The notes under the pieces are model-generated. The model was given only the letters and a program-made list of their open reading frames with translations, was not told the DNA's origin and did not search any database. Both the position numbers and the translations under genes were made by a program. From Clostridia bacterium (lineage in GTDB: Bacteria; Bacillota; Clostridia; Oscillospirales; CAG-272): a DNA stretch of 20,892 nt. Where the stretch lies: contig CAAGGQ010000019.1 in NCBI GenBank assembly GCA_900769475.1, positions 1 to 20,892 of the forward strand, in the 5' to 3' direction. This document shows, one piece after another, positions 7,602-14,900 of the stretch. Each line of letters starts with the position of its first letter. The stretch's first letter is position 1.

Positions 7602-8561
7602 TTACTTGTAATCCTTGAGGAACCAAACCTCGTTGCGATCGATCTCAAAGCTCTTTCCGTTCAAATAGTTTAAAGAGCCCGAATCCCCGGAAAAGGCAAA
7701 GCAGAGCCGCCAGGCGTACAGCGCCTGGAACTTGTAGCCGCGCTCCTTTTCCTTACGGTTGATACCGTATTTTCCATCCCCCAAGAGAGGATGCCCGATG
7801 GAGGCCATATGGGCGCGGATCTGATGGGTGCGCCCGGTTACCAGCTCCACCTCCAGCAAGGCACTCTCTGCCGTGTGCTTCAGAACGCGATACTTGGTAA
7901 TGATCTCCTTGTACCCGGGCTTCTTCTCCCGGGATATTGTAACCATGTTGGTGGCGCTGTCCTTTTTTAAATAATCCCGCAATGTAGCACTGGAAGACTT
8001 GGGGATCCCGTGAACCGCGCAAAGGTAAAACTTTCGGAGCTCGTCGTTGCGGATCTTTTCGTTCATGATCCGCAATGCCTCCGCTGTTTTGGCGGCAATC
8101 ACGATCCCTCCGGTGTTGCGGTCAATGCGATTGCAAAGAGCGGGAGCAAAGGATTGCTCGTTGGCAGGATCGTATTCCCCTTTTTGCGCAAGATAGGCCT
8201 TAACGTGCATGATCAGGGTGTTCTCCGCTGCAGCCGTGTCCTCGTGCACCAACACGCCGGGACGCTTATCCAGCAACAGAATGTTTTCATCCTCATAAAT
8301 GATATTCAGCTTGGGAACGATCCGGAAAAGGGCGCCCGTATCCTGTTCGGGAGAGGCAAAAAACTCCTCACGGATAAAGAGCTGGATCTCATCCCCCTCG
8401 CAAAGCATATAGTTCTGCTGGGTACGTCCGCGGTTGACCTTGATCTTTTTGGTGCGAATATACTTATACATCAAGGACATGGGAAGCCCCTTGACCGCCT
8501 TACTGAGAAATTTATCCAGCCGCTGGCCGGCATCGTTCTTTTTTACCGTAATGATCTGCAT
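7602..8561 (-). CDS. RluA family 23S rRNA/tRNA pseudouridine synthase
   Basis: Isomerises specific uridines in RNA, most likely in 23S rRNA as RluC/RluD do. It has 319 residues: an N-terminal S4 RNA-binding domain (about 12-65, QRLDKFLSKAVKGLP), then the catalytic domain. The catalytic Asp is D147 in NRIDRNTGG, a variant of the usual HRLDxxTSG. RTHQIRAH at about 243-250 is the other signature. It is first in an operon with lnt. The ATG at 8561 is the only plausible start, yet the 12 bases before it have no Shine-Dalgarno sequence. The nearest is AAAGGAG at 8607-8601, beyond a hairpin (separate entry). The exact RNA target is not readable. Confidence 0.9.
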   Translation of the reverse strand: MQIITVKKNDAGQRLDKFLSKAVKGLPMSLMYKYIRTKKIKVNRGRTQQNYMLCEGDEIQLFIREEFFASPEQDTGALFRIVPKLNIIYEDENILLLDKRPGVLVHEDTAAAENTLIMHVKAYLAQKGEYDPANEQSFAPALCNRIDRNTGGIVIAAKTAEALRIMNEKIRNDELRKFYLCAVHGIPKSSSATLRDYLKKDSATNMVTISREKKPGYKEIITKYRVLKHTAESALLEVELVTGRTHQIRAHMASIGHPLLGDGKYGINRKEKERGYKFQALYAWRLCFAFSGDSGSLNYLNGKSFEIDRNEVWFLKDYK

Positions 8562-8573
8562 AAAATAAACGCA

Positions 8574-8607
8574 GCGGAGGAACCGGAAAGCTCCCCCGCA
8601 CTCCTTT
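8574..8607 (-). promoter_or_regulatory. rluA leader: distant Shine-Dalgarno sequence bridged by a hairpin
   Basis: On the minus strand AAAGGAG (8607-8601) is followed by one base and an 8-bp stem (8599-8592 with 8581-8574, one G-U wobble, 10-base loop). Twelve AT-rich bases then lead to the ATG. Linear spacing is 39 bases, too long for initiation. With the stem folded the effective spacing is about 13. The 3' arm contains CCTCC. Confidence 0.5.
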
Positions 8608-8625
8608 ATTGACGTTCATAAGCCT

Positions 8626-8654
8626 ATTATACAACGTTTTTTTTTGGATTTCAA
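8626..8654 (-). promoter_or_regulatory. Promoter of rluA-lnt
   Basis: Minus strand TTGAAA (8654-8649), a 17-base spacer and TATAAT (8631-8626). It predicts a leader of roughly 55-60 bases containing the hairpin and distant Shine-Dalgarno sequence. Confidence 0.75.
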
Positions 8655-8694
8655 TAGCAAAAACAGAAAATTCATGATTTTTTTCAGAATTTTA

Positions 8695-8723
8695 TTTACA
8701 AGAGCGCAAAATCGTGATAAAAT
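8695..8723 (+). promoter_or_regulatory. Promoter of mtaB and the PurL-like gene
   Basis: TTTACA (8695-8700), a 17-base spacer and TAAAAT (8718-8723), with an extended -10 TG at 8715-8716. It is divergent from the rluA promoter and lies 30 bases before the mtaB ATG. Confidence 0.72.
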
Positions 8724-8753
8724 AGAAAGAGGAATACAGAAAGGAGGCATCGT

Positions 8754-10085
8754 ATGTTCAATAAACAACCTACTGTAGGGATCTATACCCTGGGCTGTAA
8801 AGTAAATCAGTACGAATCGGAAGCCATAGCCGAGGCTTTTGTGAGCCGTGGCTTTTTGGTGCAATCTCCCACGGCCTCCTGTAACGTTTACGTAATCAAC
8901 ACCTGTACCGTGACCGCTGAATCCGACCGAAAGGCACGGCAATTCATTCGCCGCGCCATGCATCAAAATCCCGGCGCCTTTGTTTTGGTCACCGGATGCC
9001 TGGCACAAACCGATCCCGAGCAAATCGCAAGAATCGACGGTGTGGATTTTATCTGCGGCAACCATCAAAAAATGGCGGTAGTGGACGCGGCCGTCCGTCT
9101 GCTGGAGGAAGGCGAAAAAGCCACCTCTCCCACGATCCTGCATGCCGCCCCCGAGGCCAACGGCTTTGAGCCCATGCAGATTACTCGATTTGACCGCACC
9201 CGCGCCTACGTAAAGATCGAGGACGGATGCGAGAGCAAATGCACCTATTGCATCATTCCCAATGCCCGCGGCACTATCCGCTCCAAGCCCATGGAGGAGG
9301 TGCTGGAGGAGGTTCGTACTCTGACCCAAAACGGATGCCGTGAGATCGTGCTCACCGGCATTGAGACCGCCTCCTACGGAAAGGATCTTCCCAACGCTTC
9401 CCTGGGGGCGCTTCTGACCGAGGTGGATCGGATTCCCGGCGTGGGACGGATCCGCCTGGGTTCCTTGGATCCCTCCTTGATGAGGGCTCCCTTTGTCAAT
9501 CATATTGCAGGACTTTCCTCCCTGGCCCCCCATTTTCATCTGTCTATGCAAAGCGGCTCGGACGCCATCCTTGCCGCCATGAAGCGTAAATACAACACAA
9601 AAATGGCCATGGAAGGGATCCAACGCCTGCGCAAGGCGCTCCCGGATGTGCAACTGACCACCGACATCATCGTTGGCTTTCCCGGAGAAACCGAGGAGGA
9701 CTTTGCCGCCACCGTGGACTTTGTTCAAAAGGCTCGTTTTTTAATGGCTCACGTCTTTCCCTATTCTAAGCGGAAGGGCACTCCCGCCGCTACTATGCCC
9801 AATCAGATCCCCGAGGAAGAAAAGCACCGCCGCGTCGCCTATCTCTCGGGCATCCAGAGCACGATTCGAGAGCAGATCCTGCAGGAGCAGATCGGCTCCA
9901 CGGTTCCCGTACTCTTTGAAACCTACAAGAATGGGATCGCTTATGGACACACCCCTAATTTTATTGAGGTCGCCTGCCCCTCCCCCTGTCCCCTGCAGGC
10001 AATGACGTCAAACGTGCAGATTCTCGAGGCAAAGAACTCCCGTTGCGAGGGTCGGCTCATTGGCGAAATTGGAAAGGAACGGTAA
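8754..10085 (+). CDS. mtaB: tRNA t6A37 methylthiotransferase MtaB
   Basis: Radical SAM enzyme that converts N6-threonylcarbamoyladenosine at position 37 of ANN-decoding tRNAs to its 2-methylthio form. It has 443 residues, with ATG at 8754 behind AAGGAGG (8741-8747). The N-terminal MTTase domain has the three cluster cysteines C15 (TLGCKVNQYE), C51 (INTCTVT) and C82 (VTGCLAQ). The TLGCKVNQYE motif separates MtaB from MiaB and RimO. The radical SAM CxxxCxxC is C159, C163, C166. A C-terminal TRAM-like region (about 370-440) ends the protein. The next gene starts 4 bases after the stop. Substrate t6A depends on TsaB/TsaE, encoded at 13711-14885. Confidence 0.94.
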   Translation: MFNKQPTVGIYTLGCKVNQYESEAIAEAFVSRGFLVQSPTASCNVYVINTCTVTAESDRKARQFIRRAMHQNPGAFVLVTGCLAQTDPEQIARIDGVDFICGNHQKMAVVDAAVRLLEEGEKATSPTILHAAPEANGFEPMQITRFDRTRAYVKIEDGCESKCTYCIIPNARGTIRSKPMEEVLEEVRTLTQNGCREIVLTGIETASYGKDLPNASLGALLTEVDRIPGVGRIRLGSLDPSLMRAPFVNHIAGLSSLAPHFHLSMQSGSDAILAAMKRKYNTKMAMEGIQRLRKALPDVQLTTDIIVGFPGETEEDFAATVDFVQKARFLMAHVFPYSKRKGTPAATMPNQIPEEEKHRRVAYLSGIQSTIREQILQEQIGSTVPVLFETYKNGIAYGHTPNFIEVACPSPCPLQAMTSNVQILEAKNSRCEGRLIGEIGKER

Positions 10086-10089
10086 CACT

Positions 10090-12237
10090 ATGGATTCCAA
10101 AGGAAAAATCCTTAAATTCGCAAGCTATTCGCAAAAGCAGCTGGAGCAAATGAAGCAGGATCTTTCGATCTCCATGCCCCTCTCCTTTCTGCGCCATTGT
10201 GCGTCCTACTATAAGACCCATGCCAAGCGCGATCCCGCCATTGACGAGTTGAAGCTGTTGGATCGCTATACTATGGCGGGGATCAACGACCTTCGTTTCG
10301 TTGCTCCCACCGAACTGCAGTCCAACGATTCTGCCGTAGCCGAAACCTACGCCGATATGATGAAAAAGCGACACGAGCTTTTTCCAGACGCTAAGATCCC
10401 CATGTCCCTGGAGGAAGGCCTTGGCCTTGCCACCGGATACCTGGCACGTGCCGGAAAAGCTCCTGCCTTTGGAACGCTGTTAACCTTGAGCAAAAAGCAG
10501 GCAGATTCCATCACGATCGGTGCCAACGCCTTGGTATCGGAAAACGGTTTTATGCTGGCCTGCCTGGATGCCTGTCCTCTTCCCGCACAGAGCAACGATC
10601 TCTTTGCCCTGCTGTTGCCCGAGGACGGTGGTTTTTCCTCCGCAAAATATTCGACTCTTCTGGACGCCCTACTGGTGGATCCCGCCTTTGGCAAAAAAGT
10701 GAAAAGCCTTCGGATCCTTGGGAACGGAGGTGTTTTAGAGGCGCTGTTAAAGGAAACCGACGGCGCTTGGATCGATCTGGCCCGTCTTTCCATCACCGGA
10801 AACGAAGTTCCCCTGGCCCATTTGGTGGATGCCTTTACCACGATGGCCCTGGTTCGGATCCCTCGGGAAAGTGAAAAGGAAGTCTTCTATCTTTCGAAAG
10901 CCCATGGAATCCGTTCCCTGATCTTTGCCACAGCAACCGATGGAAGCACCTATACGATCCGACGGGATACTACCGAAGCTTTGACCTTGGACGTGCTCTT
11001 CCTGCGCTCCTTCCATGCCCTGACTCCCATGAAGATTGCCCTGCAGAACGAGGCAGATGGCACGCCCGTAACGCCTTCGCAGTCCCCCATCACCCAGCGG
11101 CAATGCAAGTACTTGGATCTTCCCAAGCCCGAAGCAGCCTCTCACGCCCTGCTTCACGGTTCACAGCTTTGCGCACCGGCCTCTGCCACGCTGGAAAGCG
11201 CCCCCTTTACTAACGCCTTTTACACGGCGTTGACAGCGGTGACCAACCTTGTGCTGTCCGGTGTCCCCTATCCCGAGCAGGAACTGGCCATCGGACTTTC
11301 CTGCGGCACGGCCGAGAGAGAACGCTCGCAAGCAGCAGCCTCCGCACTTTCTTCCATTCTCGGTATTTACCGTCTGCAGGCAGAGCTGGGGATCCGCTCC
11401 TCCGAGATCGCGCTTCGAGAGGACGTCTCCGGGAACACCACCGAGCTGGCGGTATTTGCAAGAGCCGCAAGCGGCTCGCCCTGCCCCGTCTTTTTCCAGG
11501 AATACTTATCCACTGTATACTGTATGGCACCCAAGCTGCGCCCCGATGGACTGCCCAATTCCAATTCCCTCAAGGCTCTCCTGGGGCAGCTCTCCGCCTT
11601 GCGCGAGCAGGGGAATCTGCTTTCGGCCACCGTGCTTCGCGGACAAACCGTGACCGAAATGCTGTTGCAGATGGAAACTGAGGAATATGACTGCCATCTG
11701 CAAAACGAACGAATTGCCACCGGAGAACCCTTGCCCTTTGCCGTACTGGTGGAAACCCCCAACACGCTTCCCTACGGAAGCTTTGTAGGATCAGTTAAGT
11801 GCAAGGACAATTCTTGCGATGTTCTGCGATCTTCCCCTCGGTGCAATCCAGTGCGTTTGGCGCCCTGTCATTCCCTGATCTGGTCCGAAACTCCCGAGAT
11901 CGTTCTTCTGGCCGCGGGCGGTGACACCAATGCCAGTGCTCTTGCATCCCTGCTCACGCAAAACGGAGCAAAGGTTCACGCCTTTGTAACCGATGATCCC
12001 GATGCGCTGAAGCTTTCCAGAGCCCTTTTGCAATCGCAAACGCTGATCCTCTGCCAAAACGCTTCCCTGCCTCACACGCCCCAGATGCAGTTTGCTCTGC
12101 AAACGCTGCGCCATGCAGGAGGGCGCGTACTGACGCTGGGAAGTGCAAGCGTAAAAATGCAGGGGGCGATTCATCTCCCTTCGGGTCTGACCCCCGAACA
12201 TCTCTCGGTATTGTGTGAAAAAGAGGTTTCTTTATAA
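10090..12237 (+). CDS. Degenerate PurL (FGAM synthase) paralogue, probable pseudoenzyme
   Basis: I read this 715-residue protein as a shortened, non-catalytic relative of the large single-chain phosphoribosylformylglycinamidine synthase. Residues 40-60 follow the PurL pattern YYK..xRDPxxxELxxLDxY. The next ten residues, normally the active-site WSDHCRHTTF, are TMAGINDLRF, with both His lost. The ATP/Mg2+ and glycine-rich loops between about 90 and 200 are mostly missing. Segments near 200-300 (LGNGGVLEALLKE, MALVRIP) resemble the end of the first AIR-synthase-like half. Residues about 375-590 resemble the second half. The tail from about 600 looks like a GATase remnant (PEIVLLAAGGDTNASALA, SQTLILCQN). 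The GxCNG nucleophile region reads TLGSAS, so no Cys, and the domain is cut short. ATG 10090 follows AAAGGAA. The gene forms an operon with mtaB. No frameshift or stop is present. Assignment is from motif memory, not a search. Confidence 0.65.
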   Translation: MDSKGKILKFASYSQKQLEQMKQDLSISMPLSFLRHCASYYKTHAKRDPAIDELKLLDRYTMAGINDLRFVAPTELQSNDSAVAETYADMMKKRHELFPDAKIPMSLEEGLGLATGYLARAGKAPAFGTLLTLSKKQADSITIGANALVSENGFMLACLDACPLPAQSNDLFALLLPEDGGFSSAKYSTLLDALLVDPAFGKKVKSLRILGNGGVLEALLKETDGAWIDLARLSITGNEVPLAHLVDAFTTMALVRIPRESEKEVFYLSKAHGIRSLIFATATDGSTYTIRRDTTEALTLDVLFLRSFHALTPMKIALQNEADGTPVTPSQSPITQRQCKYLDLPKPEAASHALLHGSQLCAPASATLESAPFTNAFYTALTAVTNLVLSGVPYPEQELAIGLSCGTAERERSQAAASALSSILGIYRLQAELGIRSSEIALREDVSGNTTELAVFARAASGSPCPVFFQEYLSTVYCMAPKLRPDGLPNSNSLKALLGQLSALREQGNLLSATVLRGQTVTEMLLQMETEEYDCHLQNERIATGEPLPFAVLVETPNTLPYGSFVGSVKCKDNSCDVLRSSPRCNPVRLAPCHSLIWSETPEIVLLAAGGDTNASALASLLTQNGAKVHAFVTDDPDALKLSRALLQSQTLILCQNASLPHTPQMQFALQTLRHAGGRVLTLGSASVKMQGAIHLPSGLTPEHLSVLCEKEVSL

Positions 12238-12273
12238 AAAATAAATTTTTTTGAAAAAATTTGCAAAAAGCTC

Positions 12274-12302
12274 TTGCAATTTGAAAAAAGGTATGGTATA
12301 AT
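12274..12302 (+). promoter_or_regulatory. Promoter of rpmB
   Basis: TTGCAA (12274-12279), a 17-base spacer and TATAAT (12297-12302), with an extended -10 TGG at 12294-12296. A leader of about 70 bases follows before the rpmB ATG. Confidence 0.8.
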
Positions 12303-12378
12303 ATTCAGCGTTGTACAGTATTTTGTGTGCCGTACTATGCTTATTAGTCGGTCAAGGCTTGTTAAGGAGGTATTTGAA

Positions 12379-12549
12379 ATGGCAAAGTGTTGTCTGTGCG
12401 GTAAGGGTGTTGTGTTCGGTCAGAACGTTTCCCACTCTCATCGTAAAACCAACAGAATGTGGAAGCCCAACATTCGTAAGGTTAAACTGGAAGGTAGCAA
12501 AGCAATCAATGTTTGTTCTCGTTGCCTGCGCACCCTGAAAAAGGTTTAA
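12379..12549 (+). CDS. rpmB: 50S ribosomal protein L28
   Basis: Component of the large ribosomal subunit, 56 residues. The start MAKCCLCGKGVVFGQNVSHS and the stretch SHRKTNRMWKPNIRKV are characteristic of bacterial L28. Paired cysteines (CCLC near the start and CSRC near the end) mark the zinc-ribbon form. ATG at 12379 has AAGGAGG at 12364-12370 with 8-base spacing. The frame is open further upstream, but that part overlaps the promoter and is not translated. The gene has its own strong promoter and terminator and behaves as a single-gene unit. Confidence 0.96.
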   Translation: MAKCCLCGKGVVFGQNVSHSHRKTNRMWKPNIRKVKLEGSKAINVCSRCLRTLKKV

Positions 12550-12570
12550 TTTCCTTGAAATAAAGATTAT

Positions 12571-12601
12571 GGCAGACAACCTTGTCTGCCCTTTATTTTT
12601 T
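12571..12601 (+). terminator. Rho-independent terminator of rpmB
   Basis: GGCAGACA (12571-12578) and TGTCTGCC (12583-12590) form a perfect 8-bp stem with a 4-base loop, followed by CTTTATTTTTT. The Shine-Dalgarno sequence of the next gene begins two bases after the T-tract. Confidence 0.88.
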
Positions 12602-12611
12602 CGGAGGCATT

Positions 12612-13325
12612 ATGCTGGCAGTATTTGATCATCGCACGCCCCTCGCGGCCGAACAGGCGTTAAAGGCGCACGGTATCGCCACCCTGCGGCTTCCCGCGCA
12701 CCCCTATCTTCCCGCGCCCGTGGCCGCCCACGGAGATATGGTGCTCTATTTTGGTAAAGAAAAAATCCTTTGTACCCAAGCCTACGCGCGGGTGGCCAAA
12801 GAAGAATTGGAATGCATCGCACTCCATTGTCAACGGCCGATCTGCATGGTAGAGGAAGAAGTCTTTCCCTCCTATCCCATGGACATTCTTTTCAACGCCG
12901 CCGTGGTGGGAGAGGATCTGTTTTGTTTCTCTGAGCACACCGCCGGTGCCATCCTCCGGGAATTTTTACCCGATCGCATCCACACGGTGCGCCAAGGGTA
13001 CGCCAAGTGCTCGGTGCTTCCGGTGGGACCGCGTGCATTTCTCACCCAGGATCCAACCCTGGCCAAGGCCGGACGTGCCCTGGGAATGAATGTGCTGGAG
13101 CTTGCCGCCAACGAGATCCTGCTTCCTGGCTACGATCACGGCTTTTGGGGCGGATGCGCTTCTTACGCACCCTATCATTCCCCCAAGGAGCTGTTTTTTT
13201 GTGGCGACATCCACCGGCACCCCAAGGGACAGGAGATTCAGGCCTTTTGCAATGCCCACGGAAGAATCCCCGTGGCTCTGGGGGCCTTCCCTCTGACCGA
13301 CGTTGGAACGATTTTTATGATTTGA
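12612..13325 (+). CDS. Uncharacterised protein, probably DUF6873-type (GME-fold-like)
   Basis: Soluble 237-residue protein without signal peptide or membrane segment. The conserved-looking core is around 160-185: a run ending in NEILLPGYDHGFWGGC, with H176 and C182. It is followed by LFFCGDIHRHP and a C-terminal GAFPLTDVGTIF. From memory this matches a small clostridial family whose fold is likened to guanidine-modifying enzymes (arginine deiminase-like). In those enzymes the catalytic Cys sits near the C-terminus, and here that region has no Cys, so activity is doubtful. ATG at 12612 has GGAGG (12603-12607) only 4 bases away. The gene begins right after the rpmB terminator and no promoter is visible, so expression may rely on read-through. 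It is followed after 15 bases by the DUF896 gene. Confidence 0.6.
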   Translation: MLAVFDHRTPLAAEQALKAHGIATLRLPAHPYLPAPVAAHGDMVLYFGKEKILCTQAYARVAKEELECIALHCQRPICMVEEEVFPSYPMDILFNAAVVGEDLFCFSEHTAGAILREFLPDRIHTVRQGYAKCSVLPVGPRAFLTQDPTLAKAGRALGMNVLELAANEILLPGYDHGFWGGCASYAPYHSPKELFFCGDIHRHPKGQEIQAFCNAHGRIPVALGAFPLTDVGTIFMI

Positions 13326-13340
13326 TAAAGGAGAACTACT

Positions 13341-13556
13341 ATGGAAAAAGAAAAGATCGCCCGCATCAATGCCTTGGCCAACAAGGCAAAGACCGAAGGG
13401 CTGACCGATGCCGAGCGCGAGGAGCAGGTGTTGCTGCGCAAGGAATACATTGCTGAGTTTCGCGCTCAATTCACCGGGATCCTGGATCATACCGTGATCC
13501 AATACCCCGATGGCTCTCAGGAAAAGCTGAACGAAAAAAAGAAAACCAACCAATGA
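13341..13556 (+). CDS. DUF896 (YnzC family) small cytosolic protein
   Basis: A 71-residue helical, highly charged protein. The N-terminus KIARINALANKAKTEGLT, then EREEQVLLRKEYI, and FRAQFTGILDHTVI fit the YnzC/DUF896 family of Firmicutes. It has two antiparallel helices and no known enzymatic role. In Bacillus subtilis ynzC lies in an SOS-linked operon with yneA, but no such neighbours are seen here. ATG at 13341 has AAGGAG about 7 bases upstream. The gene is last before a strong terminator. Confidence 0.9.
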   Translation: MEKEKIARINALANKAKTEGLTDAEREEQVLLRKEYIAEFRAQFTGILDHTVIQYPDGSQEKLNEKKKTNQ

Positions 13557-13562
13557 TCCCCC

Positions 13563-13603
13563 GGCGTCCCGCAGGTATATCCCCTGCCGGACGCCCTCTT
13601 TTT
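13563..13603 (+). terminator. Rho-independent terminator after the DUF896 gene
   Basis: A 13-bp GC-rich stem (13563-13575 with 13583-13595, one C-C mismatch) and a 7-base loop are followed by CTCTTTTTC. Confidence 0.88.
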
Positions 13604-13633
13604 CTTCCCGAATGAAAAAAAAGGCGAAAAGCC

Positions 13634-13662
13634 TTTACAAAAGCAGGTTTTTGTGTTATACT
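13634..13662 (+). promoter_or_regulatory. Promoter of the tsaE-tsaB-rpiB-ispD-ispF unit
   Basis: TTTACA (13634-13639), a 17-base spacer and TATACT (13657-13662), with an extended -10 TG at 13654-13655. No other promoter or terminator is obvious until after ispF. Confidence 0.75.
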
Positions 13663-13710
13663 ATACCATGAGATTTTATGCAACTGATTTTGGAAATGGA
13701 GGACGAATTC

Positions 13711-14175
13711 GTGAGTATCATTCAATCCCTGCACAGCACCTGCGCGACCGACACCGAGCAATGCGGTGCCGATCTGGCAAAGCAAATGCAGTCCTCAAAT
13801 ACGTTTCCGCCCTTTGTTGCCCTTTACGGAGATCTTGGCGTTGGTAAGACCGCCTTTGTACGGGGCTTTGCCTCGGTGATCACCCCAACCTCGGCGGTGC
13901 GCTCTCCTACCTTTGCTCTCGTGAACGAATACCGGGGGAAAAGCGGATCTCTGTTCCATTTTGATATGTACCGCATCGACAGCGAGGACGATCTTCTTTC
14001 CATCGGCTTTTACGATTACTGGGATCGTCCGGGCATTTGCCTTGTGGAGTGGAGCGAAAAGATCCCCTATGCTCTGCCCGACGAGTACCTTCGCGTTACC
14101 ATTACCAAAGATGATCCAACGGATCCCAATCATCGAGGCATCCTCATCGAATGGATCGGAAAGGAGTCCACATGA
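13711..14175 (+). CDS. tsaE: tRNA t6A37 biosynthesis ATPase TsaE
   Basis: P-loop ATPase that works with TsaB and TsaD to transfer the threonylcarbamoyl group to A37 of ANN-decoding tRNAs. From the GTG at 13711 it has 154 residues. The Walker A motif GDLGVGKTAF has its Lys at 46. SPTFALVNEY, the HFDMYRI segment and the late VEWSEK are typical. An ATG at 13678 would add 11 residues. I prefer the GTG because GGAGG at 13698-13702 is 8 bases away and the resulting start fits the family. The stop overlaps the tsaB start (ATGA). TsaD is not in the window. Confidence 0.94.
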   Translation: MSIIQSLHSTCATDTEQCGADLAKQMQSSNTFPPFVALYGDLGVGKTAFVRGFASVITPTSAVRSPTFALVNEYRGKSGSLFHFDMYRIDSEDDLLSIGFYDYWDRPGICLVEWSEKIPYALPDEYLRVTITKDDPTDPNHRGILIEWIGKEST

Positions 14176-14885
14176 GAATATTAGCCCTGGACAGTACCGC
14201 GCAGGTTGCCTCGGTGGCCCTCTGCGAGGATGGAGCCTTGTTGGGAGAATATACCATTAACAACGGAAACACCCATAGCGAAACCCTGCTCCCCATGGTG
14301 GAATCCCTTCTGGGCTTCTTTGATCTCACGCCTGCGGAAATCGATCTCTTTGGCGTTTCGGCAGGTCCCGGATCCTTTACCGGCGTCCGCATTGGTGCCG
14401 CCACCGTCAAGGGGCTGGCCTTTGCCATGAATCGCCCCTGTGCCGGGGTTTCCACCCTGGAGGCCCTGGCCTACAATCTGGTGGGATGCAACGGCTTGAT
14501 CTGCCCGGTGATGAATGCTCGACGTAAGCAGGTCTACACGGCCCTGTTTCGATGTCATGACGACGTGATAGAGCGTCTGCTTCCCGACAGCGCCATTGCC
14601 ATTGAGGAGCTGGACGGGATCTTAAAGGCGTATAACGAGCCCATCCATCTGTGCGGCGACGGCTACGCCATCACCAAACAGTATCTTACCACGCCTACCA
14701 AAGACACCCCCGAGCGTCTGCGCCATCAAAGCGCCTATTCCGTGGCGCAAATTGCCCTTCTGAAGTATCAAAGAGGAGAAAACCTCTCGGACGATACCAC
14801 CCTCGCGCCCACCTATCTGCGCCTTTCGCAAGCAGAGCGAGAGCGCCTGGAAAAGCAAAATTCTGCTCCGAATATTCCCATCTGA
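14172..14885 (+). CDS. tsaB: tRNA t6A37 biosynthesis protein TsaB
   Basis: Non-catalytic ASKHA-fold partner of TsaD in threonylcarbamoyl transfer. It has 237 residues from the ATG at 14172, with AAGGAG at 14161-14166. The start MRILALDSTAQVASVALCED, the NTHSETLLPMVESLL segment and VSAGPGSFTGVRIG are TsaB signatures. CPVMNARRKQVYTALF is also typical. The frame is open 7 codons further upstream, inside tsaE, without a ribosome binding site. The ATGA overlap with tsaE implies coupled, near-equimolar synthesis of the two partners. Confidence 0.94.
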   Translation: MRILALDSTAQVASVALCEDGALLGEYTINNGNTHSETLLPMVESLLGFFDLTPAEIDLFGVSAGPGSFTGVRIGAATVKGLAFAMNRPCAGVSTLEALAYNLVGCNGLICPVMNARRKQVYTALFRCHDDVIERLLPDSAIAIEELDGILKAYNEPIHLCGDGYAITKQYLTTPTKDTPERLRHQSAYSVAQIALLKYQRGENLSDDTTLAPTYLRLSQAERERLEKQNSAPNIPI

Positions 14886-14900
14886 AAGGAAAGAAAGAAC

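Noticed and set aside
8616..9728. Long open frame of 370 codons on the minus strand across mtaB
   Set aside because: It lies opposite an unmistakable MtaB with all three cluster cysteines and a radical SAM motif. Its product has low-complexity Gly/His/Gln composition typical of antisense translation.
10090..12237. PurL-like gene as a decaying pseudogene
   Set aside because: The frame is open for 715 codons with no internal stop or frameshift, and start and ribosome binding site are good. Degeneration is limited to catalytic parts.
13666..13680. ATG codons before tsaE as the true start
   Set aside because: The ATG at 13666 is in another frame. The one at 13678 has no ribosome binding site, whereas the GTG at 13711 has GGAGG at ideal spacing.
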